NCBI RefSeq assembly: GCF_002831645.1
Contig: NZ_CP025117.1
Span: 248,001 to 312,000 of the forward strand
Direction of reading: 5' to 3'
DNA from: Olleya sp. Bg11-27
GTDB lineage: Bacteria > Bacteroidota > Bacteroidia > Flavobacteriales > Flavobacteriaceae
Length of the DNA stretch: 64,000 bases
Position 1 is the first letter of the stretch, and each line of letters begins with the position of its first letter. The notes below the pieces were generated by a model that was not told the DNA's origin, searched no databases, and saw only the letters and a program-made list of their open reading frames with translations. Positions 8,889-18,045 of the stretch are shown here, piece by piece. The translations under genes were made by a program, and so were the position numbers.

Positions 8889-10052
8889 TTATGCTGCTTT
8901 TTTAGTGTTTTGCTTTTTGTTTCTGTAAACCCAAGCAATCTGTCCTAATTGTCCAACGATTTTTACTGAATCTTTCATTGATAATTTAGAACCATCGGCA
9001 TGAATCCACCTTTTTAATGGTTGTTCACATAGCATAGCTTTAGCTTCTTTTAATCCAAAATGAATACTCATTCTTTTAAAAATCTCTACATCAAAAATCC
9101 ATTGTGTTATAAATTTTTCGCCAAAAGCGATATCGATAACATCTTTACGGAAAATTTTAGCACCACATTGCGTGTCTTTAAAATCCATTTTTAGAATCTT
9201 TCTGATTATAAAATTAATGGTTAGACTAATTATTTTTCTAGCAGACTCTTTTGTAATGTCAGCTCCCATTCTTGAGATTCTAGAACCACTTACAATTTTA
9301 AACTCTGAAGTTTCTATCGTTTTAACTAGGTCATCAAAATCTGCTAAATCTGTAGATAAATCAGCATCTAAAAAACCGATATAATCTAAATCCTCTTTTT
9401 TAGCCATGTGTAACATTCCTAAACGTACTGCTTCTGCTTTTCCTCCATTTTTCTCGCAGTCATACACGGTAATAAAGTCTTCTCTTCCTTTTTTTAATTC
9501 GTTTAAAACTTCTAACGTTTTATCCTTACTACCATCATTTACAAAACATAAATGGTAACCTGAATTTTTATCAATATAGCTAGTAAACTCATCACTTAAC
9601 AAACGCTCTTCTTCATTATAACAAGGTATAACAACACCTACGCAACGCTCTTGAATCATCACATTACTTGTAGACACAGTATTTTGCCCTTCAGGAACAC
9701 CAATCAATCGTTTTACACGTGCGCTAATTTCATTTAAACTTAATGGCTTTTTCATGTAGTCATTAATTCCTAAATCAAAACCTTCCGTAATAGTTTCATC
9801 TTTTGTATCCCCACTCAGTACCATTATTGGTATTTGAGAGTTTTTAGTAATTCTAATATGCTTTACAACTTCTAACCCAGAAACACCTGGCATATTAATA
9901 TCTACAATAACTAAATCAGGTTTAAAGGATTCGTATAATTCTAATCCTTTAGCGGCATCAGTTTCAATTTTTACTTCATAACCTAATTCGGCTAATCTTT
10001 TTTGTAACGGAAGTAAAACTAGTTGCTGGTCGTCGATGGCTAAAACTCTCAT
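8889..10052 (-). CDS. Response-regulator receiver fused to a GT2 glycosyltransferase
   Basis: Residues 1-120 form a CheY-like receiver: acidic pair D7-D8, phosphoacceptor D51 in IVDINMPGVSG, and the KKPLS lysine. Residues ~135-365 form a GT2 domain like dolichyl-phosphate mannosyl/glucosyltransferases (VVIPCYNEEERL, FVNDGSKDKT, catalytic FLDADLS, QCGAKIFRKD). There is no membrane helix at the C-terminus. Phosphorylation would directly gate a sugar transferase, probably one that loads a polyprenyl-phosphate carrier. Its promoter carries the LytTR-type direct-repeat site at 10135-10167. Confidence 0.88.
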   Translation of the reverse strand: MRVLAIDDQQLVLLPLQKRLAELGYEVKIETDAAKGLELYESFKPDLVIVDINMPGVSGLEVVKHIRITKNSQIPIMVLSGDTKDETITEGFDLGINDYMKKPLSLNEISARVKRLIGVPEGQNTVSTSNVMIQERCVGVVIPCYNEEERLLSDEFTSYIDKNSGYHLCFVNDGSKDKTLEVLNELKKGREDFITVYDCEKNGGKAEAVRLGMLHMAKKEDLDYIGFLDADLSTDLADFDDLVKTIETSEFKIVSGSRISRMGADITKESARKIISLTINFIIRKILKMDFKDTQCGAKIFRKDVIDIAFGEKFITQWIFDVEIFKRMSIHFGLKEAKAMLCEQPLKRWIHADGSKLSMKDSVKIVGQLGQIAWVYRNKKQNTKKAA

Positions 10053-10082
10053 ATTGGGGCGGTTTGTTTATTATTGATGGTA

Positions 10083-10167
10083 CAAAAATACAAGGAAAGG
10101 TATTTTTTAAACTGCATTTTAGTTTAACCTATAGTTAAGTGTCGACGAATGGTCGTTTGCTATAGAC
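10083..10167 (-). promoter_or_regulatory. Promoter with direct-repeat activator site (site 1)
   Basis: Read on the minus strand: TCTATAG (10166-10160), 14 nt, TCGACAC (10145-10139) in the context CCATTCGTCGACACTTAA; then 48 bp; then TATTTTTG (10090-10083), matching the Bacteroidota -7 box TAnnTTTG. The repeat period is 21 bp. It drives the receiver-GT2 operon, with an expected leader of about 25 nt. The site lies in the 272-bp gap shared with the divergent operon starting at 10325 and could serve that too. Confidence 0.75.
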
Positions 10168-10324
10168 AATTAAAAATGCAAGCACTATTATATTTATTTA
10201 TCTTTACCATATTACTATGGCTTAGGCTTTAAAAAAAACAGCTTTATCTAGCATTATCTATTAAATATAAGAGATTATTTTAGATATCACTCCTAACCTT
10301 CAGTAAATTACATAAAAAAAACCA

Positions 10325-13300
10325 TTGAAAGAAACCTCAAATAAATTCTTAATATCAGCGATTCTCTTAGGATTGGCATTTCATGGTAGTGCCATATTTT
10401 TTACTTTGGAAACCACCTATGATGCGTTGATACACTTGTTTTTTGCCGATCATTATGCCAATAGTTGGTTTGAACCTTGGAATTACGAATGGTATACGGG
10501 TTTTACCGTGCAAAGCTACCCACCTTTAGTACATCAGACCATAGGATTATTCTCTCTAATTGGTGGTTTAAAATTCGGAATGTTTAGTGTCGCCTTAATT
10601 GCTATCGTACTATTTATTACTGGAGCCTATCGTTTTTCTTTAATGATGACTGGAAACAAAACGGTTGCAGGGTACGCGACAGCTTTGGCTGTCTTTTCAT
10701 CATCTTTTGTAGAAACCCTTCATATTTTTGGACAACTACCAAGTATTATTGGAGTTTCTGTATTAATGCATGCCTTGCCAGAAATCTATTTATGGTTAAA
10801 AACAGGTAAGCTATGGTACTTAGCGACCTCTTTATCTTTAATAGCCGTCACAGTAACTTCTCATCACGTCACGCCTATTTTCGGGATGATCTTTTTTATA
10901 TTTCCACTTATAGGAATGGTAATTATGGACGTGTCCCGAGAGCAAGTCAGCACCATGAAAGAAGTGACCTTTAAAATATTTTTAAATAGCTTTTTTAAAC
11001 TTTTTAAACGCATTGTTAGTTTTGGAATGTTGTCTTTAGTGCTAATTGTGGGCTGTATTTTCCCCTATTGGTTAAACTCTAAAGCCAACCCAATTACACA
11101 AGTCCCTATTCCGCATGGCTCTCGTGATAATTTTTTAGAAATCACATCTTCTGGATTAGTATTCTTTTTAATTCCTTGGGGCGTTCTATTGGTTGTATTA
11201 CCTTATATTTTTTACAGATATTATAGTAAACGTTATTTGTTTTTTGGTTTATCCATAACCATTTGCACCATTTTAGGAACTGGAGGAACCACACCAGTGC
11301 CTTTAAAAATGCTAGGCGAAACTGCTTTTAATATTTTAACTTTAGATAGGTTTACGCTCTGGGCCTCTATCCTATCCATCCCCATGTTAGGTGAATTTGC
11401 TTATCGTTTTGTGGAAGGCGATTTAAAGGCACTGATACAATCTAAATTTGGAGCCATTTACCATCGTATAATTGGCGGTATATTGGCAGGGTTATTTGTG
11501 TTTATGGTCATTTTTACTATGAGTTTAAACTACTTTAGGCCATCGCAACCACAGAAAATAAAGATGTTACCAATTGTGAATTTCTTAAATCAAGATGATC
11601 ATGACAAATGGCGATTTTTAACTCTAGGTTTTGGTGATCAAATGGCTTGGCTTAGTGCACAAACAGATGCCATGACTGTCGACGGAAACTACCATTCTGC
11701 TAGACGATTACCAGAATTAACGACAAGACCCATCGAGCGTTTAGAGAATTCTAAATTCAAAGGTGTTGCCGGTATTGGCTCGTTACAGCAGTTTTTAACG
11801 ACTCCTGAAAAATATAATCTTAAGTACATATTTTCCAACGACAAATTCTACGATCCCATTCTTTATTTCTGTGGCTGGCAACGCTTACGACAATTAGAAA
11901 ATGGTATTATGGTTTGGGAACGACTCAATATCCCTCCAGTATCGGCTATTTTACCAAAAGAAGATGTTGCCAAGTGGGTTAAAATTATGTGGGGAATCAT
12001 TCCTTTTTTAACCGTTTTAGTCGCTTTTGTATTAAACATACAAATGCTTTGGGTCAACATGCTAAAAACACGCATCAAACCATTACCAGATTTTTTAAAA
12101 TATAAAACAACGTATACTAAATTTCCAAGACCTGTTTTATTCATCACTCATATTTGGTCAATTATATTGGCTATTGTATTATTTTATGGTATTTATTTAT
12201 TCTACCTAAAAAATGATTCGCAACGCAGCCCAGAAAATGCGATCATAGCGTATTATGATGCTTTAGATTTTAAGGAATTTGAAAAAGCGCATAGTTTAAT
12301 CGATCCTGAAAACACCTTACCTATTGCACAATATATGTTAGAGATTTCGGTCACCGACGGGCTACTAAGTAGTTATGCAAAAATGGATGCTATTGAAACC
12401 GAAATCACTAAACACAACGACAGCACTGTCTCTGCGAAAGTGACTAGCCAATGGATTACACCTTTAGAAAAAATTGAAAAAATTGATTATAAATCATTGT
12501 CAAGACGTAAAGGAAAATGGTACTTACAACCTGATGATTTAAATAATGACTTACCACCAGACCAACTGTATTCTGCTAATGCAACACAATACTTTAATCA
12601 AGGTCGTAGACGTATTACAACAGAACAGACACATCATGAAGATATTTTAAAACAACCCGTTTTAGAAGTCATATCAGCAAAACTAGTACACTATGATGGT
12701 AGTTATGCTATTATTGGAGAAGTCCAGAATATAGACAATGTTCCTGCAGATGTTATTTTAAAAGGCACCCTGTATAACGACGACAATAAACAACTAGCAA
12801 CCTACAACGCTAAATACCATGTCAAACATAAACTAATGCCTAAGGAATCTAGTAGCTTCCGCATTAATTTTGAAGGCATTGCTTGGTCTAGAACACAAGA
12901 TTCCATTCCTGACACCTTTAATCCAGATGAATTTACTCCTGTTGAATTTGAAGAACAACCGACAAAATTCAATTTGCAAGTTGCTGGTAATGTCTCTGGT
13001 TCTGATTTATATAAAAGCGTAGTCCTAAGCGATATAAATCTAACTAAAAAAACCATTAATGGGAATTTGTTTAATAGTGGCATCCAAGAAATCACAATAC
13101 CTCAGCTATTAATTACGTATTATGATGAAAACAAAATAATGGTTTGGGTAGATCATTTATTTGTAAAAGAAGGTGTGAGACAGCAACGTAAACAAGATTT
13201 TGAGTACCAGATACTAAAAGACGGTATTGTCAAAATTATTAACGACAGCATGAAAAACATTTTTATAAACGGGTTACCAAATGAAGATATTGCGAGTAAA

Positions 13301-13414
13301 ATAGTACCTAACAGAATTGAAAACCATGGCGATGCGCAATTACAACAAATTGACCACCCTGATTTTAGTTATATTAAAATAGAGATTAACACATACATAG
13401 GAAGCCCAAATTAA
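10325..13414 (+). CDS. Very large polytopic membrane protein of the EPS locus (PTPS-related domain type)
   Basis: The 1029-residue protein has about a dozen hydrophobic helices in residues 1-420, two more near 550-575 and 605-630, and a ~390-residue hydrophilic C-terminal part. The N-terminal region (LETTYDALIHLFFADHYA, then YEWYTGFTVQSYPP) resembles large bacterial membrane proteins annotated with a 6-pyruvoyl-tetrahydropterin-synthase-related domain; GT-C-like sugar transferase or polymerase activity is possible but unproven. The frame begins at a TTG codon (10325), because an in-frame stop lies 10 bp upstream and no ATG precedes the first helix. It overlaps the next gene by 1 bp. Confidence 0.65.
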   Translation: MKETSNKFLISAILLGLAFHGSAIFFTLETTYDALIHLFFADHYANSWFEPWNYEWYTGFTVQSYPPLVHQTIGLFSLIGGLKFGMFSVALIAIVLFITGAYRFSLMMTGNKTVAGYATALAVFSSSFVETLHIFGQLPSIIGVSVLMHALPEIYLWLKTGKLWYLATSLSLIAVTVTSHHVTPIFGMIFFIFPLIGMVIMDVSREQVSTMKEVTFKIFLNSFFKLFKRIVSFGMLSLVLIVGCIFPYWLNSKANPITQVPIPHGSRDNFLEITSSGLVFFLIPWGVLLVVLPYIFYRYYSKRYLFFGLSITICTILGTGGTTPVPLKMLGETAFNILTLDRFTLWASILSIPMLGEFAYRFVEGDLKALIQSKFGAIYHRIIGGILAGLFVFMVIFTMSLNYFRPSQPQKIKMLPIVNFLNQDDHDKWRFLTLGFGDQMAWLSAQTDAMTVDGNYHSARRLPELTTRPIERLENSKFKGVAGIGSLQQFLTTPEKYNLKYIFSNDKFYDPILYFCGWQRLRQLENGIMVWERLNIPPVSAILPKEDVAKWVKIMWGIIPFLTVLVAFVLNIQMLWVNMLKTRIKPLPDFLKYKTTYTKFPRPVLFITHIWSIILAIVLFYGIYLFYLKNDSQRSPENAIIAYYDALDFKEFEKAHSLIDPENTLPIAQYMLEISVTDGLLSSYAKMDAIETEITKHNDSTVSAKVTSQWITPLEKIEKIDYKSLSRRKGKWYLQPDDLNNDLPPDQLYSANATQYFNQGRRRITTEQTHHEDILKQPVLEVISAKLVHYDGSYAIIGEVQNIDNVPADVILKGTLYNDDNKQLATYNAKYHVKHKLMPKESSSFRINFEGIAWSRTQDSIPDTFNPDEFTPVEFEEQPTKFNLQVAGNVSGSDLYKSVVLSDINLTKKTINGNLFNSGIQEITIPQLLITYYDENKIMVWVDHLFVKEGVRQQRKQDFEYQILKDGIVKIINDSMKNIFINGLPNEDIASKIVPNRIENHGDAQLQQIDHPDFSYIKIEINTYIGSPN

Positions 13415-14631
13415 TGCAGCTTAAACATATATATTTAGCCCTTTTAAGTTTGATTTTATTATCATCCTTTGCTGTTGCGCAACAAAGTGACACTGTAAAT
13501 GCAATTGTATTAACAACCACACAAGCCAATTACCAAGCCGGCAATCCAATTGTATTAAAATTTACAACATCAGCAGCTGAAAAACCATTATTGTACTGCT
13601 CTAACAGTTACGGTTCGACCTTAGTGTCTGCTACCTTAAAGAACAATACTTTACATTATAAAATACCTGAAAACATTACTAAAAAAAGAGGTATCAATAC
13701 TTGGAAACTCTTAGACAAACACACACCCCTTTCAGGGACTTTTACTATTCACCCAAATACAGAAGTAGCGAACATGGAAACCTATATTGGTCCTCCTAGC
13801 ATTGAAGCTGGTGGAACGGATTATACAATGCTAGTTGTTATTCCTACAGACTCCTTAGACAATCCATTAGCCGAAAACACATTAATAAACGCAAAGCACC
13901 AATTTTTAGCTTCAGAAGAAAATGATGCTATTTTTACTAAATATTTAATTTCGTACAAAAATATAAACTCAAAAAAAGAAAGTGGGCGCATGCTTGTCTC
14001 TTCAGAGTGCTTAGGAATTAATTCTAAAGAATTTACGATAAACGTGACGGCTGCCATTCCTACAGATTTTAAAATTTCAGCCGCGCGACCCCATCATTAT
14101 GCCGATGGAAACCAAGTAACAACGTTTTATACTTCGGTATTAACAGACAAGCAAAACAATATTGTTAGTGATGGTACATTTGTTACCTTTTTTATCACGA
14201 ATGAAAAGGGAAATATTTTAAAAACTACAGGAACAACTATTGAAGGAGTTGTACAAGCTAAAATGATACATCCTGATTACGCAGACCGTTGGAGTATTAA
14301 AGCTTATGTTGATGGCATGTCAGAAAGCAATACGATATCACTTAACTACAAACAAGTTATTGAAGACTTCGAAGTTGCTTTTACTGATAAAAACAGAGCA
14401 ATAACTGTTGGCCCTTTGCAAAGTTTTATGAAGCAAATGATTCCCGATGGATTACATGTAACCCTTCAAATTTATAAAGACGGTTCACTTTTAGACACGA
14501 TTATAAAAACATCATTTAATGGGTACGTCAATTTCAACTTAAAGCCAGCTATTTATGCTACTGGCCATTATAATTTCAGCATTAAAACCGCTGGAAAATC
14601 AAAAGAATTCAACACAATTAAACTATGGTAG
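13414..14631 (+). CDS. Secreted Ig-like domain protein of the EPS operon
   Basis: The 405-residue protein has a clear signal peptide (about 1-22, ending SFAVAQ) followed only by beta-rich sequence that looks like three or four Ig/Big-type domains (one with NQVTTFYTSVLTDKQNN, typical of bacterial Ig repeats). No catalytic motif or T9SS tail was seen. It is translationally coupled on both sides: 1-bp overlap with the membrane protein before it and 7 bp with the hydrolase after it. A periplasmic or surface scaffold role for polysaccharide export is a guess. Confidence 0.65.
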   Translation: MQLKHIYLALLSLILLSSFAVAQQSDTVNAIVLTTTQANYQAGNPIVLKFTTSAAEKPLLYCSNSYGSTLVSATLKNNTLHYKIPENITKKRGINTWKLLDKHTPLSGTFTIHPNTEVANMETYIGPPSIEAGGTDYTMLVVIPTDSLDNPLAENTLINAKHQFLASEENDAIFTKYLISYKNINSKKESGRMLVSSECLGINSKEFTINVTAAIPTDFKISAARPHHYADGNQVTTFYTSVLTDKQNNIVSDGTFVTFFITNEKGNILKTTGTTIEGVVQAKMIHPDYADRWSIKAYVDGMSESNTISLNYKQVIEDFEVAFTDKNRAITVGPLQSFMKQMIPDGLHVTLQIYKDGSLLDTIIKTSFNGYVNFNLKPAIYATGHYNFSIKTAGKSKEFNTIKLW

Positions 14632-16139
14632 GTCTTAATAAAAACATACTACGTACCATATTAATCATCTCATATATTATGATTGTAGCCTTAATTATTT
14701 CTGGTATTAGTGCGTTGTTTAGTTATCTAAATACGGGAGCCGATCGAAGTAAAATGCTACATACCGAAATTAGAAAAGTAGAACAATACATCCCTAAAGT
14801 AGCTTGGGAGCCTTTACAAAATGAAGGAAGAGCAATGGACAATCAAACCCTTAATGCTCTAGAAAATGATTATTTAGACGCTTGGTACGTCAAACAAGTG
14901 GCTTACAGAACCAATAAAACTGCCGGTATTAAAGATTATTATACAGACAGTGCTAGACAAAACATCCTTGATTTTATAGCTTTAAATAAAGCAGACACCA
15001 TTAGTATTGAAGCGACAACGCTAAACCATAAACCTACTTTAGAGTTTTTTAGTGAAGATGGACAATTAGCAGTGATTACAGATCGTGATGTTGTCGAATA
15101 TAAACGTGTTTTTAAAAATGAAGCATTAGTTTTAGAAACCACAGAAACTTCTACCTATAAAATGGTGTTTTTATTAGAAGATGGTTTTTGGCGTATTAGA
15201 CATTTAGTCAAAGAAATGAGCAATCCTTTTGTAGTTGAAGCAAACAAAATCAATACCGATAGCTTAACACTTAAAGGTATTAACTACTATCCAAAAGCAA
15301 CACCTTGGAACATGTTTGGAGATGCTTTTTCTAAAGACACGATCAGCAATGATTTTAAAATAATAAAAGATGCTGGATTAAATTCTGTACGATTATTTGT
15401 GCAATATGATGATTTTGGCAAAGCAGAAGTCAACCCGTTAAAGTTGGAAAAACTAAAACAAACCTTAGATGCTGCAGAAGAGAACAACCTAAAAGTGGTC
15501 TTAACATTATTTGATTTTTATGGCGATTATTCCGTAATGAATTGGACGTTAAACCAACATCATGCAAAAAAAATAGTCTCTACTTTTAAAGATCACAACG
15601 CTATTATGGCTTGGGATATCAAAAACGAACCCAACTTAGATTTTGATTCTAGAGGAGAAGACTTAGTAGTCTCTTGGTTAGACAATATGATAGATGCAGT
15701 AAAATCTGTTGACTCGATTCACCCAGTAACTATTGGATGGTCAAATACACAAAGTGCAACTATTTTAAAAGATAAAGTTGATTTTGTATCGTTTCATTAC
15801 TATGAAGATTTAAGCGCATTAGACACAGCTATAAAAACCATGCGCAAAGACATTCCGAATAAAAAACTAGTGTTACAAGAATTTGGAATCTCCTCTTATT
15901 CTGGTTTCTGGAAACCTTTTGGCAGCTCTGAAGAAGATCAAGCTAATTATCACAAAAAAATCCAAGAGATCATCGCGTCTAATAATCTGCAATTCATGTC
16001 TTGGACGCTATACGATTTTGTTGATGTGCCTAAGGCAGTTGTAGGTAGTCGACCTTGGCGTCGTAATACCCAAAAACATTTTGGGTTTATTGACAAAAAC
16101 GGGGCAAAAAAGGCGTCATTTAAATACATTACGAATTAA
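14625..16139 (+). CDS. Membrane-anchored GH5-like glycoside hydrolase
   Basis: The 504-residue protein has one N-terminal helix (about 12-35), a ~110-residue small domain (about 80-195) and a TIM-barrel hydrolase domain from ~215. The barrel shows AWDIKNEPN with the probable acid/base E335 and LVLQEFGISS with the probable nucleophile E419, plus SFHYYED between them, as in clan GH-A families such as GH5. Orientation suggests the enzyme acts in the periplasm. As last gene of the operon it may trim or release the polysaccharide, as hydrolases do in cellulose or alginate operons. Confidence 0.78.
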   Translation: MVGLNKNILRTILIISYIMIVALIISGISALFSYLNTGADRSKMLHTEIRKVEQYIPKVAWEPLQNEGRAMDNQTLNALENDYLDAWYVKQVAYRTNKTAGIKDYYTDSARQNILDFIALNKADTISIEATTLNHKPTLEFFSEDGQLAVITDRDVVEYKRVFKNEALVLETTETSTYKMVFLLEDGFWRIRHLVKEMSNPFVVEANKINTDSLTLKGINYYPKATPWNMFGDAFSKDTISNDFKIIKDAGLNSVRLFVQYDDFGKAEVNPLKLEKLKQTLDAAEENNLKVVLTLFDFYGDYSVMNWTLNQHHAKKIVSTFKDHNAIMAWDIKNEPNLDFDSRGEDLVVSWLDNMIDAVKSVDSIHPVTIGWSNTQSATILKDKVDFVSFHYYEDLSALDTAIKTMRKDIPNKKLVLQEFGISSYSGFWKPFGSSEEDQANYHKKIQEIIASNNLQFMSWTLYDFVDVPKAVVGSRPWRRNTQKHFGFIDKNGAKKASFKYITN

Positions 16140-16152
16140 TGTATTGGGCTTG

Positions 16153-16295
16153 ACGCGCTGTCATTCAGAGCAATTTAAAAGAGTCTTAACTTAGAGTAGG
16201 TGTTAAAGTTTAAACAGAATCTTCCATCATTAGCAATGCTAAATACCAGAAATTAAAATATACTTTTTAGTTTCAGTAGCGCCTGAATGACATAC
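16153..16295. repeat. Inverted pair of TGTCATTCAGAGC-type intergenic repeat ends
   Basis: TGTCATTCAGAGC begins near 16159, and its inverse CGCCTGAATGACA lies near 16282-16294, framing about 110 bp of non-coding sequence after the hydrolase gene. Related copies occur near 17909, 25396 and 26551. The family resembles a dispersed flavobacterial repeat (TGTCATTC-AGAGC-GAAGCGAAGAATC). All copies lie 3' of genes. Confidence 0.5.
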
Positions 16296-16398
16296 AGTAA
16301 GCGTATTAATGCTTGGGGCAAAAAAGGCTTCATTTATTTATTTTATTCGATAGTAGTAGGTTCTATCACAATAGCTTTTCTAATAGTGCTATTAACTA

Positions 16399-17589
16399 TT
16401 ATTTTTTTGTTTTTTTTTTGATGATCGCATTAAATTGATTCAAATACATATCGGCAATCTTTTCCATTGGGTAGGCAGTTGCTGCTTCATAATTTGCTTG
16501 CCCTAAAACTATTCTGTGTGTATCATTAGTAACTATAGCTTCAATTGCTGTCGCTAAACTCTCAACAGATGTTGGTTCAAAAAATTCACCTTGATACCCT
16601 TCATCTTTCACTAATAAAGCAAGGTCTCCTAAATCGGGCATAACCACTGCTTTTCCATAACTTCCTGCCTGGTGCAATACACCGGAGCTTCCAGTTGTAG
16701 AGGTATATGGAAATACAACTACTGCACTTTCCTGAAACAAGGTTGGCACCTCATACTCTTCTACATAACCCGTAAAACGTACTTGTGGAACATGCTTATA
16801 GTCGTCTTGTACTTTTGCTAAATAACCAGGCACATTTGGATTGTCCGTTCCTGCAATAACAACTTCAAGGTCTAGCCCTGTGGATGCTCTTACTTTCTCA
16901 ACCGCTTCAATCATAGATTCTACTTTTTTATAAGTTCCAAACTTCCCAAAAGTCATCACTTGTAAAGGCCCTTCAGGCAAGCTATATTCTGGTTTTTCTT
17001 CAGAAATTTCAAATGTTCCGTGCGGAATTAAAACCACATTATTTACTTTATATTTTTTTTCTAAAATAGCAACATATTTTTGCATAGTTACCGCAACCGT
17101 ATCTGCTTGTAAAATTAATCGCGTTAAACTAGTCCCTATAAACCCATAGGCTTTTTGCATGATTTTATTAGACGTAAATCCTGCGGATCCTAAATCTACT
17201 TCTTCCAATATATTATGTAATAACACGATATTAGGTATCTTTTTCAACTTACAAACCAACGGTAACATTAACCCTAAAGCTGCCGCAATTTTTTTGTCCC
17301 CAAACTTCATAAATTGTAAGTTGAACAATACAGCATCTGGTTTTGTGCTATTAATCGCTTTAGTCACATTTATAATATTTGTGTAGCTATTAAATGCCCA
17401 ACATTCTTTTACTGTAATTTTACAGCCTTTTTCTGTAAACGCAATATCTTTTGCACCCTCTGTTTTGTCTGTTAGTAACACTATTTCGGTAACATTGTCT
17501 TTTTGTCTAAAATGTTTTACTAAATGATAAGCATACTCATTTAAGGTTACTTTACTTGGAGGATACGCGGTTACGATGGCTAGTTTCAT
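16399..17589 (-). CDS. GT4-family glycosyltransferase
   Basis: The 396-residue protein has a GT-B fold of the GT4 type: N-terminal MKLAIVTAYPPSK, a central VMTFGKFGTYKKVE donor-domain start at about 205, VVIAGTDNPN, and the nucleotide-sugar site GSSGVLHQAGSYGKAVVMPD near 305-325. It is a retaining, NDP-sugar-dependent cytosolic transferase of polysaccharide assembly. It is monocistronic with a long leader, and its promoter carries a direct-repeat site like those of the other EPS operons. Confidence 0.85.
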   Translation of the reverse strand: MKLAIVTAYPPSKVTLNEYAYHLVKHFRQKDNVTEIVLLTDKTEGAKDIAFTEKGCKITVKECWAFNSYTNIINVTKAINSTKPDAVLFNLQFMKFGDKKIAAALGLMLPLVCKLKKIPNIVLLHNILEEVDLGSAGFTSNKIMQKAYGFIGTSLTRLILQADTVAVTMQKYVAILEKKYKVNNVVLIPHGTFEISEEKPEYSLPEGPLQVMTFGKFGTYKKVESMIEAVEKVRASTGLDLEVVIAGTDNPNVPGYLAKVQDDYKHVPQVRFTGYVEEYEVPTLFQESAVVVFPYTSTTGSSGVLHQAGSYGKAVVMPDLGDLALLVKDEGYQGEFFEPTSVESLATAIEAIVTNDTHRIVLGQANYEAATAYPMEKIADMYLNQFNAIIKKKTKK

Positions 17590-17705
17590 GGGGGACTTTG
17601 TTATTACTTATTGATTAAATCTTGTTACATTCAGTTAAGTAAAAACTTTTAAATTCTGAATGCTTTATTTTATGAGTTTTAATATATTGTTTCTTAATTA
17701 CACTA

Positions 17706-17790
17706 CAAATTTGCGTTATTAAAGTCATTAATAGTGATGAGTTTAGATAGTTTACCAGTTACTGTAGACGAATGGTAAGAAAGTATAGAT
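17706..17790 (-). promoter_or_regulatory. Promoter with direct-repeat activator site (site 2)
   Basis: Minus strand: TCTATAC (17789-17783), 14 nt, TCTACAG (17768-17762) within CCATTCGTCTACAG, 48 bp, then CAAATTTG (17713-17706), one mismatch from TAnnTTTG. The repeat period is 21 bp and the 48-bp offset equals that of sites 1 and 5. The leader to the GT4 start codon is unusually long, about 110 nt. Confidence 0.7.
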
Positions 17791-17979
17791 TTCCATTTCT
17801 TAAAAACGCTAATCATACTGTTATTCAATATAGTAAACTTTTTTAATCATATATAAACCTTGTACACAAAATCATTTAAGTTAGCAGTCTTTACTATATG
17901 GATTCTTCGCGCCGCTCTGAATGACAAACCAATCAAAAAATCAAATACACTGATATAATCTGAGTCTTCATCAACCAGA

Positions 17980-18006
17980 AAAAGTTGTAGTTTTAAACCA
18001 CAACAT
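17980..18006 (-). terminator. Terminator after the flippase gene
   Basis: On the minus strand GTTGTGGTTT pairs with AAACTACAAC (10 bp, one G-T) and is followed by TTTTTC. It lies about 40 nt beyond the stop codon of the flippase gene. Confidence 0.7.
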
Positions 18007-18045
18007 TTTTCCTTGTTTATTTATATAAGACTAATTAATATAAAT

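Larger units (their letters stand above)
17590..18045. other. Intergenic region with promoter, repeat copy and terminator
   Basis: This 456-bp gap holds three things: the promoter and direct-repeat site of the GT4 gene (17706-17790), a TGTCATTC-AGAGC-type repeat copy in reverse orientation around 17905-17925, and the terminator of the flippase gene (17980-18006). I see no convincing ORF or structured RNA in the rest. Confidence 0.6.
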
